From CAZLPW01 sp964561495 (GTDB lineage Bacteria > Fidelibacterota > Marinisomatia > Marinisomatales > UBA1611), in assembly GCA_964561495.1 (NCBI GenBank), contig CAZLPW010000001.1:166100-230099 (forward strand): DNA of 64,000 nucleotides, in the 5' to 3' direction. The notes under the pieces are model-generated. The model did no database searches, was not told the DNA's origin, and saw only the letters and a program-made list of their open reading frames with translations. This document shows, one piece after another, positions 54,040 through 62,063 of this stretch. Made by a program: the position numbers and the translations under genes. Positions within the stretch are counted from its first letter, which is position 1. Every line of letters begins with the position of its first letter.

Positions 54040-55344
54040 TTAGTCATTTTTAAATTTATTATCCCAAAGGATAGATAGCCGTTTTTTGATCCAGGCTTCG
54101 TAGCCTTGTTCGGTAGGGTAAAAAAATTGTTGTTCATTTTTTTCTGGAAAATAATTTTCTTTAACAAAGTGATCTTTATAATTATGAGGGTAGAGGTATC
54201 CTTTACCATACCCAATTTTTTTATTTAAGTTAGTTTCTGTATTACGTAAATGCAGTGGTACAGCAGGTGTTCCCATATTTTTTAAGGTGTTTATAGCATT
54301 ATTAATTGCTTTATAGCTTGAATTCGATTTAGGTGCGCAAGATAAATAAATTGTAACCTGAGATAAAATTATAGCAGCTTCAGGAAGACCAATTAGATGT
54401 ACTGCTTGAAAACCTGATGTGGCTATTACCAATGCCTGAGGATCTGCGGTGCCGATATCTTCTGAGGAAAGAATAATTAACCTTCTAGCTATAAACTCTG
54501 GTTTTTCACCTCCTTCAATCATGACAGCTAACCAATAAATTGCGGCGTCAGGATCTGATCCACGTACTGATTTAATAAAAGCACTTATAGTATCATAGTG
54601 ATAATCGCCTTTTTTATCGTATATAGTAGTTTTTGATTGAATGGCTTCGAAGAGGATTTTTTTTGTAACAGTTTTATTTAATCCTATTAGATTAATTGAA
54701 ATATCAAAGGTGTTAAGCATTTTTCTTGCATCTCCTCCAGAAGACTGGAACAAAAGATTTAGCGCATCTTTTTCTATTTTTATTTCTTTTTTTAATAAGA
54801 TCAGATCGGATCGTATAGCCCGCATTAATATTTTTTCTAATGAATTAATGTCTAAGCTTTTAAGAGTAATAACTCTACAGCGTGATAATAATGGTGCTAT
54901 TATTTCAAAAGATGGATTTTCAGTTGTTGCACCAATAAGAGAAATTGTTCCATTTTCAACAGACTGAAGTAAAGAGTCTTGCTGGCTTTTTGAGAATCTG
55001 TGAATTTCGTCTATAAAAATTGTACTTTTTATCCCAAGTTCAAGGTTACTTTTTGCTTTGCTAATAATTTCTCTGATTTGTTTAACTCCACTTGATATAG
55101 CTGATAATTGAAAAAAAGCAGATTCAATATTTTCCGAAATTATTTTTGCAAGTGTTGTTTTTCCTGTACCAGGAGGTCCCCAGAGAATTAATGAAAAAAT
55201 TTTTCCAGATTTTAAAATTTGATTTATAATTTTATTATCTTTTGTTAGATGTTCTTGCCCATAAAACTCTTTAATTGTTTTTGGACGTACTCGCTCTGCG
55301 AGTGGGGGTAAATTATTGTTGAATAATGTCTTGGTCGCGTTCAT
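54040..55344 (-). CDS. rarA: Replication-associated recombination protein A (RarA/MgsA AAA+ ATPase)
   Basis: A 434-residue clamp-loader-like ATPase at stalled forks. The N-terminal NLPPLAERVRPKTIKEFYGQ, Walker A GPPGTGKT (residues 56-63), Walker B DEIHRFSKSQQDSLL, sensor 1 GATTENPSFE and the C-terminal YPHNY region with P-x-HLRN are all typical. It precedes lptD by 9 bases on the same strand. Confidence 0.95.
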   Translation of the reverse strand: MNATKTLFNNNLPPLAERVRPKTIKEFYGQEHLTKDNKIINQILKSGKIFSLILWGPPGTGKTTLAKIISENIESAFFQLSAISSGVKQIREIISKAKSNLELGIKSTIFIDEIHRFSKSQQDSLLQSVENGTISLIGATTENPSFEIIAPLLSRCRVITLKSLDINSLEKILMRAIRSDLILLKKEIKIEKDALNLLFQSSGGDARKMLNTFDISINLIGLNKTVTKKILFEAIQSKTTIYDKKGDYHYDTISAFIKSVRGSDPDAAIYWLAVMIEGGEKPEFIARRLIILSSEDIGTADPQALVIATSGFQAVHLIGLPEAAIILSQVTIYLSCAPKSNSSYKAINNAINTLKNMGTPAVPLHLRNTETNLNKKIGYGKGYLYPHNYKDHFVKENYFPEKNEQQFFYPTEQGYEAWIKKRLSILWDNKFKND

Positions 55345-55469
55345 AGCTAACTAAATTTACGATTATTTAAATCTGCAATTAGGAATGTTACGTAAAAGTA
55401 AATAAAATTGGCTTTGTAGTTTTTTGATATTGCAATTAATAGTATTAAATAAAAGGCAATCAGTATAAA

Positions 55470-55808
55470 ATGGAAAACAAGCTTAAAATAGAAGAAGAAT
55501 TGTTAGGTAAAGGGGAAGAGGCCAGAGAATACAACAAGGTAACTGTTCACTATACTGGATACTTAGAAAATGGTAAGGTTTTTGACTCTTCTCTCAATAA
55601 TGGGAGGGCCCCGTTTTCATTTACTTTAGGAACAGGTTCAGTTATTAAAGGATGGGATGAAGGTTTAAAAGGGATGAAAGTTGGCGGTAAAAGGAAGCTG
55701 GTTATTCCACCAAACATGGGTTATGGTGAACAGGGCGCTGGGAATGTAATCCCACCAAATGCAACTCTTATTTTTGATGTAGAACTATTGAAAGTGGATG
55801 AATACTAA
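55470..55808 (+). CDS. FKBP-type peptidyl-prolyl isomerase
   Basis: A 112-residue single-domain FKBP with no signal peptide. Hallmarks are VTVHYTGYLENGKVFDSS, FTLGTGSVIKGWDEGLKGMKVGGKR (quoted in part: VIKGWDEGLKGMKVG), and IPPNMGYGEQGAGNVIPPNATL. It accelerates proline isomerisation in folding proteins. It leads the rightward run and ends 2 bases before the DoxX gene. Confidence 0.95.
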   Translation: MENKLKIEEELLGKGEEAREYNKVTVHYTGYLENGKVFDSSLNNGRAPFSFTLGTGSVIKGWDEGLKGMKVGGKRKLVIPPNMGYGEQGAGNVIPPNATLIFDVELLKVDEY

Positions 55809-55810
55809 TA

Positions 55811-56320
55811 ATGGGTGATCATAGCCTCAGAGCTGAGAACGCATTTTTTAGTAATGCTCAATTATATGGGATTATAGTTTTAAGAGTCCTTATAGGCTGG
55901 CATCTGTTGTATGAGGGTGTATCAAAAATTTTAAATCCATATTGGTCTTCAGCTGCATTTTTATTGGATTCGAAGTGGATATTTTCTGGTATTGCTAAAG
56001 CTATTGCCTCTAATCCAGGGTTATTAGCTTTTGTTGATTATTTAAATATGTATGGTCTAGCTGCAATTGGTTTTTCTTTAGTTTTAGGTTTGTTTAGTCG
56101 GTTATCGAGTTTGTTTGGTATGATATTAATTTTAACCTATTATGTTTTTGCTCCACCCTTTATCGGGCTAGAATATTCGAGACCTGCTGAAGGAAGCTAT
56201 ATTATCATCAATAAAAATTTGATTGAGGCATGTGCCTTATTTGTGCTCTATCATTTTCCAACAGGTCATATTGTAGGGCTAGATAAATTTTTTATTAATA
56301 AAAATCCATTTTGGGAATGA
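55811..56320 (+). CDS. DoxX/DoxD-like membrane protein
   Basis: A 169-residue protein with four hydrophobic helices; the first holds the family motif LRVLIGWHLLYEGVSKI, and the last is followed by GLDKFF. DoxX/DoxD proteins are quinone-linked membrane subunits (for example of thiosulfate:quinone oxidoreductase) or unassigned redox partners. The C-terminal extension is short. It sits between FKBP (2 bases) and a membrane-anchored Gfo/Idh/MocA oxidoreductase (11 bases), so it may pass electrons from that enzyme into the quinone pool; this is inference from context. Confidence 0.8.
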   Translation: MGDHSLRAENAFFSNAQLYGIIVLRVLIGWHLLYEGVSKILNPYWSSAAFLLDSKWIFSGIAKAIASNPGLLAFVDYLNMYGLAAIGFSLVLGLFSRLSSLFGMILILTYYVFAPPFIGLEYSRPAEGSYIIINKNLIEACALFVLYHFPTGHIVGLDKFFINKNPFWE

Positions 56321-56331
56321 GGTTTTAAGTT

Positions 56332-57930
56332 ATGAGCAAAGAGCAAGAGAAAAATTTGACTGAAGAAAATTCAGAAAGAAGAGAAATACTAAAGGCTTTA
56401 GCAACTATCCCAGTATTAGGTTTATTTTTTGTAAATCTTTGGGAAAAGTATCGACGTGATGCAATAAAAAAATCAAATATTTTAAAAGACTTGGTAGCAG
56501 AAAAAAAAGTCCCAAATGTTATTAAGAATTTCTCTAACAGTAGACATTTAAATATCGGGATAATAGGGTATGGAGGACGAGGTGGACATTTAGTAAGAGG
56601 TGCTGGTTTTGCGACTAAAGGTTGGATAGATTATGCTACAAAGGCTCAAAACGAAAACAAATTGCATAAAGCACTTGCAACATTTATGTCTCAAGAAGAT
56701 TTAAACTGTTCATTGGTTGGTGCATGTGATCTTTTTGATGTAAATCTAGAACTAGCATTAGATGCGTCTAAAAATGAAACTCGACCTGGTGGTAAGCCAA
56801 AGAATATTGCTAAGAAATATAAAGACTATAGAGATTTATTAGCAGATGATGATATAGATGCTGTTATTGTTGCGACACCAGACCATTGGCATTCGAGGAT
56901 TGTTATAGATGCTGCAAAGGCGGGAAAACATGTTTACTGTGAAAAAGGGTTAACTCGAACCTTTGATGAGGCAATTGATGTTTATGATATTGTTAAGAAA
57001 ACAGGAATTACATTTCAATTAGGACATCAGAATAGGCAAGTCGAAGCAAATGAACAAGCCAGGCAGATCATTGAACAAGGTCTTTTAGGTCCAGTTAATC
57101 TAGTAGAGCTAACAACAAATCGTAATTCTTCATGGGGTGCTTGGGTTTGGAATATTCATGAAAAAGCAAATGAAAAAACTATTGATTGGGATATGTTCCA
57201 AAAGCCAGCACCTAATAAAATTCCTTTTGGAGAAGAGGCTCTAAAGCGTTTTTTCCGTTGGCGCTGTTGGTATGATTACGGTACAGGTTTATCTGGCGAT
57301 TTATTATCGCATGACTTTGATACCATTAATCAAATCATGAATCTTGGGATACCAAAATATGCTTCATCAACTGGAGGAATATATTTTTACAAGGATGGGC
57401 GGGATGTACCAGATGTATGGAACGCTACTTTTGAATACCCAGATAAAGATCTTACTTTATTATATAGTGCAACTTTATCAAGCAACAGCCCACGGGGCAA
57501 TAGGATAATGGGTCATGATGCTACAATGATGATGGGAGGGCAAAGTGGTGGCGGATCTATACATGGTTTTATAGTGACAGCAGATAATGAATCAACAAAA
57601 TATGAAGACAGAATCAAAAATGGAATAATCAATACTAAATATCCTATGTATAGTTATTCTCCTGGTTCAAAGCAGATCGATGGTGTTACCTCAGCCACCT
57701 CACAGTATTTTGCAAGTAAGGGACTACTTTATACCTATCGCGATGGAAAAAGAGTAGATCCAACCCATTTACATATTAAAGATTGGCTTGATGCAATACG
57801 CAATGGAGGCACTCCTAGATGCAATATCGAAGTGGCGCTTCATGAGGCAGTCGCTTGTCACATGGCAACCGAATCTTATTTGCAGGGACGTCGAATAGAG
57901 TGGGACCCTATAAACCGAAAACTGATTTAG
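56332..57930 (+). CDS. Membrane-anchored or exported Gfo/Idh/MocA oxidoreductase
   Basis: A 532-residue protein. The N-terminus has a twin-arginine-like SERREILKALATIPVLGLFF followed by a hydrophobic stretch, so it is probably anchored or exported by Tat, as glucose-fructose oxidoreductase is. The Rossmann NAD(P) site is GYGGRGGHLVRG (about residues 79-90), and the substrate domain has EKGLTRTFDEA, RQVEANEQARQI and GLSGDLLSHDFDTINQ. It should oxidise a sugar or polyol hydroxyl, commonly at C3. The gene lies in the DoxX/MFS/keto-glycoside run. Confidence 0.9.
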   Translation: MSKEQEKNLTEENSERREILKALATIPVLGLFFVNLWEKYRRDAIKKSNILKDLVAEKKVPNVIKNFSNSRHLNIGIIGYGGRGGHLVRGAGFATKGWIDYATKAQNENKLHKALATFMSQEDLNCSLVGACDLFDVNLELALDASKNETRPGGKPKNIAKKYKDYRDLLADDDIDAVIVATPDHWHSRIVIDAAKAGKHVYCEKGLTRTFDEAIDVYDIVKKTGITFQLGHQNRQVEANEQARQIIEQGLLGPVNLVELTTNRNSSWGAWVWNIHEKANEKTIDWDMFQKPAPNKIPFGEEALKRFFRWRCWYDYGTGLSGDLLSHDFDTINQIMNLGIPKYASSTGGIYFYKDGRDVPDVWNATFEYPDKDLTLLYSATLSSNSPRGNRIMGHDATMMMGGQSGGGSIHGFIVTADNESTKYEDRIKNGIINTKYPMYSYSPGSKQIDGVTSATSQYFASKGLLYTYRDGKRVDPTHLHIKDWLDAIRNGGTPRCNIEVALHEAVACHMATESYLQGRRIEWDPINRKLI

Positions 57931-57942
57931 CTTGATTATAGA

Positions 57943-59220
57943 ATGTTAACCTCCAAGTCAAAAAGTACACGACTTAGCGGAATGATGTTTCTGCAATATG
58001 CTATATGGGGCGCATGGTTACCAGTTACTGCTAGATATTTATCAGCAACAATTGAAGAGGGTGGCTTAGGTTTTTCTGGCTCTCAAATAGGTATGATTTT
58101 GGGATTAGCTGGGTCTATTGGTGCTATTGTGTCTCCATTTATCGCAGGCCAAATTGCGGATCGTTATTTTAATACAGAGAGGATACTTGCTTTTTTAGTT
58201 ATCGCTGGTGGCGTTATAAAATGGATTACTGCTTTACAGACAGAGTACATGTCATGGTTAATATTATCTATTATTTATAGTGTTTTGTATATGCCTACGC
58301 TTGCATTGTCAAACTCGATTACTTTTGCACACATTAATAATCAGGAAAATGATTTTCCTAAAATTAGAGTGTGGGGTACAATTGGTTGGATAGCCTCCAG
58401 CTGGTTGTTCCCAATGATATGGTTACAAACAAATTTAGAGTTTCAAATACTACCTCCATTTGTTGTGGGTAATGAAGTAGCAAATGTGACAAGCCGTTTA
58501 GCCGATGCTCTTAAATTTTCTGGTATAATTTCTATAGTTTATGGAATGTATTGTTTTCTTTTACCCCAGACGCCTCCAAAGAGAGATGCTGTAGAAAATC
58601 TTGCTTTTAAAAAGGCGTTTCAATTATTTCGTTTATCTTCATTTACTGTTCTAGTTATTTCTAGCTTATTGGTAAGTATAATCCATCAAATTTATTTTCT
58701 TCAAACAGGTCCATTTTTATCACATATCGGTATATTAGATAGTCAAATTGGACCAGCAATGACAATTGGTCAATTTGCTGAAATTATTACTATGGCATAT
58801 TTAGGATTTTTTTTAAAGAGACTGGGGTTTCATAGGCTAATAACAATTGGTATCCTAGCATACGCCTTACGTTATGCTATTTTTGGTACAGTTTTTCTGC
58901 CTGTATGGCTAATCGTATTCAGTCAGGCTTTACATGGTTTTTGCTATGCATTCTTTTTTGCTGCTGCTTACATATATGTTGATAAAATTGCTGATGATGA
59001 TGTGAGGCACTCTGCGCAAACTGTTTTTGGAATTATTATACTTGGTGGTGGGCCTGTTATTGGAGGATGGTTATCTGGTTATTTGCAATCACACTATACG
59101 ATTGATAAGGTTTTCAATTTTTCTTCATTTTGGTACACATTGTCAACTATAGGGTTTTTTACCGCATTGATTTTTTACTTTTTGTTTAAAGGACAATTAA
59201 AAAATAGAGAAGAGAAATAA
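57943..59220 (+). CDS. MFS permease, nucleoside:H+ symporter-like
   Basis: A 425-residue transporter with 12 predicted helices. The opening GMMFLQYAIWGAWLPVTARYL (quoted in part: FLQYAIWGAWLPVTA) and GQIADRYFNTERIL match the NHS/NupG nucleoside-symporter branch of the major facilitator superfamily. Members from keto-sugar loci may import glycosides or their oxidation products. It follows the anchored oxidoreductase by 12 bases and precedes the second oxidoreductase by 2. Confidence 0.88.
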   Translation: MLTSKSKSTRLSGMMFLQYAIWGAWLPVTARYLSATIEEGGLGFSGSQIGMILGLAGSIGAIVSPFIAGQIADRYFNTERILAFLVIAGGVIKWITALQTEYMSWLILSIIYSVLYMPTLALSNSITFAHINNQENDFPKIRVWGTIGWIASSWLFPMIWLQTNLEFQILPPFVVGNEVANVTSRLADALKFSGIISIVYGMYCFLLPQTPPKRDAVENLAFKKAFQLFRLSSFTVLVISSLLVSIIHQIYFLQTGPFLSHIGILDSQIGPAMTIGQFAEIITMAYLGFFLKRLGFHRLITIGILAYALRYAIFGTVFLPVWLIVFSQALHGFCYAFFFAAAYIYVDKIADDDVRHSAQTVFGIIILGGGPVIGGWLSGYLQSHYTIDKVFNFSSFWYTLSTIGFFTALIFYFLFKGQLKNREEK

Positions 59221-59222
59221 AT

Positions 59223-60467
59223 ATGAAAAGACTAGGAATTGGTTTTGTTGGAGGCGGATTTATAACAAGGTTTCATATTCAGTCAATGGTTGGCGTTAGG
59301 GATTGTGAGGTTCTTGGCGTTATGTCAAAAACAAAATCTTCTGCGGAGGAATCAGCATTGCTAGCAAAAACTATTGGTGTTGGTGATGCTAAACCTTATG
59401 ATACTGTAACAGAAATGGTTTCTGACCCAGAAATAAATGCTCTATGGATCTGTGCTCCTAACTTTACCAGAATTGAAATAATTGAAGAAATTGTTTCAGC
59501 TATCGAATCAGGAAAGGGGAATCTAGTTGGAATCACCTGCGAAAAACCTTTAGGTAGAAATGTAGAGGAAGCAAAAAAAGTACTAACTCTTACAAAAAAC
59601 ATAGGTCTGTTGGATGGTTATTTAGAAAATCAAGTGTTTGCCCCTTCAGTTACTAGAGGTAAAGAAATTATTTGGGCCCGGGGAGCAAAAACAACTGGGA
59701 GACCTTATTTAGCTAGAGCCGCTGAAGAACACAGCGGCCCCCATATGCCATGGTTTTGGGAGGGAGAATTACAAGGTGGTGGAGTCTTAAATGATATGAT
59801 GTGTCATTCTGTTGAGGAGGCCAGATTTATGTTAACCGAACCAGGGCTAGGGCGAGATTCATTGACACCAGTTAGTATTAATGCATATGCCTCTTGTTTA
59901 AAATGGCAGCGAAAAGAGTACGCTGATATTTTGTATAAGAATAGTCATGGTAAAACAGATTACCTAAAGAGACCTGCTGAAGATTTTGCTCGATCATTGA
60001 TAGAGTATAGAGACCAGAATGATGAAAGATTGGTAGTCGAGACTACAACATCTTGGTGTTTTGTTGGTGCAGGTTTGAGACTAAGTATGGAATTGTTTGG
60101 TCCAGAATATTCTATGTTCGTCAATACTCTGGACTCAGATTTAAAAGTGTTTTTCAGTAGAAAAGTAGCGAGCGCAGAAGGAGAAGACTTAGTTGAAAAA
60201 CAAAATGCAGAATCAGGTGAGATGCCTGTAGTAAGTAGTGAAACAGATACCTACGGTTATACTGCTGAGAATAGACACATGGTGCAGTCTTTTTTGAAGG
60301 GCGAAAGACCAAGCGAAAATTTTGATGATGGCCTAGAGGTTACAAGGTTACTCATGGCTGCTTACATGAGCGCAGAACGGGATAAAACAATAAAACTTCC
60401 TAATGAAGAGATAGAAAATTTTATTCCAGCGGTTGCAAAAGGAGAGTGGAATCCAAAAAATGATTAA
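59223..60467 (+). CDS. Cytosolic Gfo/Idh/MocA-family oxidoreductase
   Basis: A 414-residue enzyme without a signal. Rossmann motif GFVGGGFITRFH (residues 6-17), the EKP motif CEKPLGRNVEEA, and the substrate-side GGGVLNDMMCHSVEEA. It should oxidise or reduce a sugar derivative using NAD(P)H in the cytosol. Together with the exported paralogue at 56332 it brackets the MFS permease, suggesting oxidation outside and a second redox step inside. Its last 8 bases overlap the next gene. Confidence 0.9.
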   Translation: MKRLGIGFVGGGFITRFHIQSMVGVRDCEVLGVMSKTKSSAEESALLAKTIGVGDAKPYDTVTEMVSDPEINALWICAPNFTRIEIIEEIVSAIESGKGNLVGITCEKPLGRNVEEAKKVLTLTKNIGLLDGYLENQVFAPSVTRGKEIIWARGAKTTGRPYLARAAEEHSGPHMPWFWEGELQGGGVLNDMMCHSVEEARFMLTEPGLGRDSLTPVSINAYASCLKWQRKEYADILYKNSHGKTDYLKRPAEDFARSLIEYRDQNDERLVVETTTSWCFVGAGLRLSMELFGPEYSMFVNTLDSDLKVFFSRKVASAEGEDLVEKQNAESGEMPVVSSETDTYGYTAENRHMVQSFLKGERPSENFDDGLEVTRLLMAAYMSAERDKTIKLPNEEIENFIPAVAKGEWNPKND

Positions 60468-61131
60468 TTATTCATATAAAATAACTGTAATTATATTATT
60501 TTACTTAGTCGGGTGTAGTTCTAAAACCAATGGGTGGATTACTCTTTTTGATGGTCAAAGAGTTGAAGGTATGAGAGGCTATAAGATGTCTGATTTTCCA
60601 TGGCAAGGTTGGGAAATTAAGGATGGGACATTAAAAACTATTCCTGATGGAAAAGCTTCGGACATAATTACAAATAAAAAATTCCAAGATTTTGAATTAG
60701 AGCTTGAGTGGAAGTTAGAATCAGGAGGTAATAGCGGTATTTTCTATTTTGCTACTGAAAAGACTAACTATATTTGGGAAACAGCCCCTGAAATGCAAGT
60801 CCTGGATGATATAGAACATACAGATGGGAAAAGATCCTTAACTAGTGCAGGTTCCCTGTATGATTTGATAGTGCCTGATGATGTTATTTTAAAACCTGTA
60901 GGTGATTTTAACCATGTCAGAATAATTTCTAGAAATAAAAAAATCTCCCACTGGATAAATGGTTCTAAAGTTCTTGAATATGAATACGGAAGTGAAGCAT
61001 TTAAAAAATTAGTGGCAAAGAGTAAATTTAAAAATATGCCTCACTTTGCAAAATCGTTTATCGGATCAATCGGACTTCAAGGAGACCATGGAGAGGTCTG
61101 GTACCGTAATATAAGAATACGGGAATTATAG
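60460..61131 (+). CDS. 3-keto-disaccharide hydrolase-like (DUF1080) lipoprotein
   Basis: The ATG at 60460 gives a lipoprotein leader ending LFYLVGCSSK, while the open frame from 60433 has no leader, so the product is 223 residues. The mature part is a ConA-like sandwich of the 3-keto-disaccharide hydrolase family: WITLFDGQRVEGMRG, IITNKKFQDFELELEWKL, GGNSGIFYF, and EMQVLDDIEH. Such proteins cleave 3-ketoglycosides made by Gfo/Idh dehydrogenases. It overlaps the preceding oxidoreductase by 8 bases. Confidence 0.88.
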   Translation: MINYSYKITVIILFYLVGCSSKTNGWITLFDGQRVEGMRGYKMSDFPWQGWEIKDGTLKTIPDGKASDIITNKKFQDFELELEWKLESGGNSGIFYFATEKTNYIWETAPEMQVLDDIEHTDGKRSLTSAGSLYDLIVPDDVILKPVGDFNHVRIISRNKKISHWINGSKVLEYEYGSEAFKKLVAKSKFKNMPHFAKSFIGSIGLQGDHGEVWYRNIRIREL

Positions 61132-61142
61132 ATACTTAGGTT

Positions 61143-62045
61143 GTGAAAAGGAGACAGTTTTTTAAAAATGGAATTTTTTTTGGTGCTGGTTTTATTTTTG
61201 GTGGTTTAGATATGGTATCCTCAAAAAATTTAATCAATAATCGGTTTGAAATATCTTTAGCTCAATGGTCTCTCCATCGATCACTTTTTAATAAGGAAAT
61301 GGATAATTTGGATTTTATTGGTCTATCAAAAACCAAGTTTAATATATCTGCTGTTGAATATGTGAACACCTTTTTTTTTGATAAAGCAAAAAATAAAAAA
61401 TATCTTAATGAAATGAATAAAATTGCCAAGGATTTTGATGTAAAGAACTTATTAATAATGTGTGATAATGAAGGTAATTTGGGCGACCCAGATAAAAAAA
61501 GTAGATACAAAGCAGTAGAGAATCACTACAAATGGGTTAATGCTGCCAAAACTTTGGGTTGTCATTCGATTAGGGTTAATGCGAGAAGCGAAGGCTCTTA
61601 CGATGAACAAATAAAACTAGCGTCCGATGGTTTAAGGATGCTATCAGAATTTGCTGATAATATTGGAATTAATATTTTAGTTGAAAACCATGGGGGCCTG
61701 TCTTCTAATGGGAAGTGGCTGACTGAGGTAATGAAAACTGTTGATCATTCTAGAATCGGTACTCTTCCAGATTTTGGAAATTTCAAGATAAATGATAATG
61801 ATGTATATGACCGTTATATAGGCGTTAGTGAGTTAATGCCTTTTGCTAAAGCTGTAAGTGCAAAGAGTCATGAGTTTGACAAAAATGGTGACGAGGTGCA
61901 TACCGATTACTATAAGATGATGAAAATTGTATTAGATTCTGGATATTCAGGTTACGTTGGAATTGAATATGAAGGTTCAAACCATAGCGAATCTGATGGT
62001 ATAATGCTTACCAAAAATTTGTTAGAAAAAATTAACAAAAATTAG
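61143..62045 (+). CDS. Tat-exported TIM-barrel sugar isomerase/epimerase
   Basis: A 300-residue xylose-isomerase-like TIM-barrel protein starting with GTG. The N-terminus KRRQFFKNGIFFGAGFIFGG is a twin-arginine-type signal. Barrel motifs include SLAQWSLHRSLF, GCHSIRVNARSEG, ILVENHGGLS, TLPDFGNFKIND and GIEYEGSNHSESDG, with the Glu/Asp/His metal ligands of the family. In keto-glycoside loci such enzymes isomerise or cleave keto-sugars. It closes the co-directional run. Confidence 0.87.
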   Translation: MKRRQFFKNGIFFGAGFIFGGLDMVSSKNLINNRFEISLAQWSLHRSLFNKEMDNLDFIGLSKTKFNISAVEYVNTFFFDKAKNKKYLNEMNKIAKDFDVKNLLIMCDNEGNLGDPDKKSRYKAVENHYKWVNAAKTLGCHSIRVNARSEGSYDEQIKLASDGLRMLSEFADNIGINILVENHGGLSSNGKWLTEVMKTVDHSRIGTLPDFGNFKINDNDVYDRYIGVSELMPFAKAVSAKSHEFDKNGDEVHTDYYKMMKIVLDSGYSGYVGIEYEGSNHSESDGIMLTKNLLEKINKN

Positions 62046-62063
62046 ATTAAGAAAAAATTCTCC

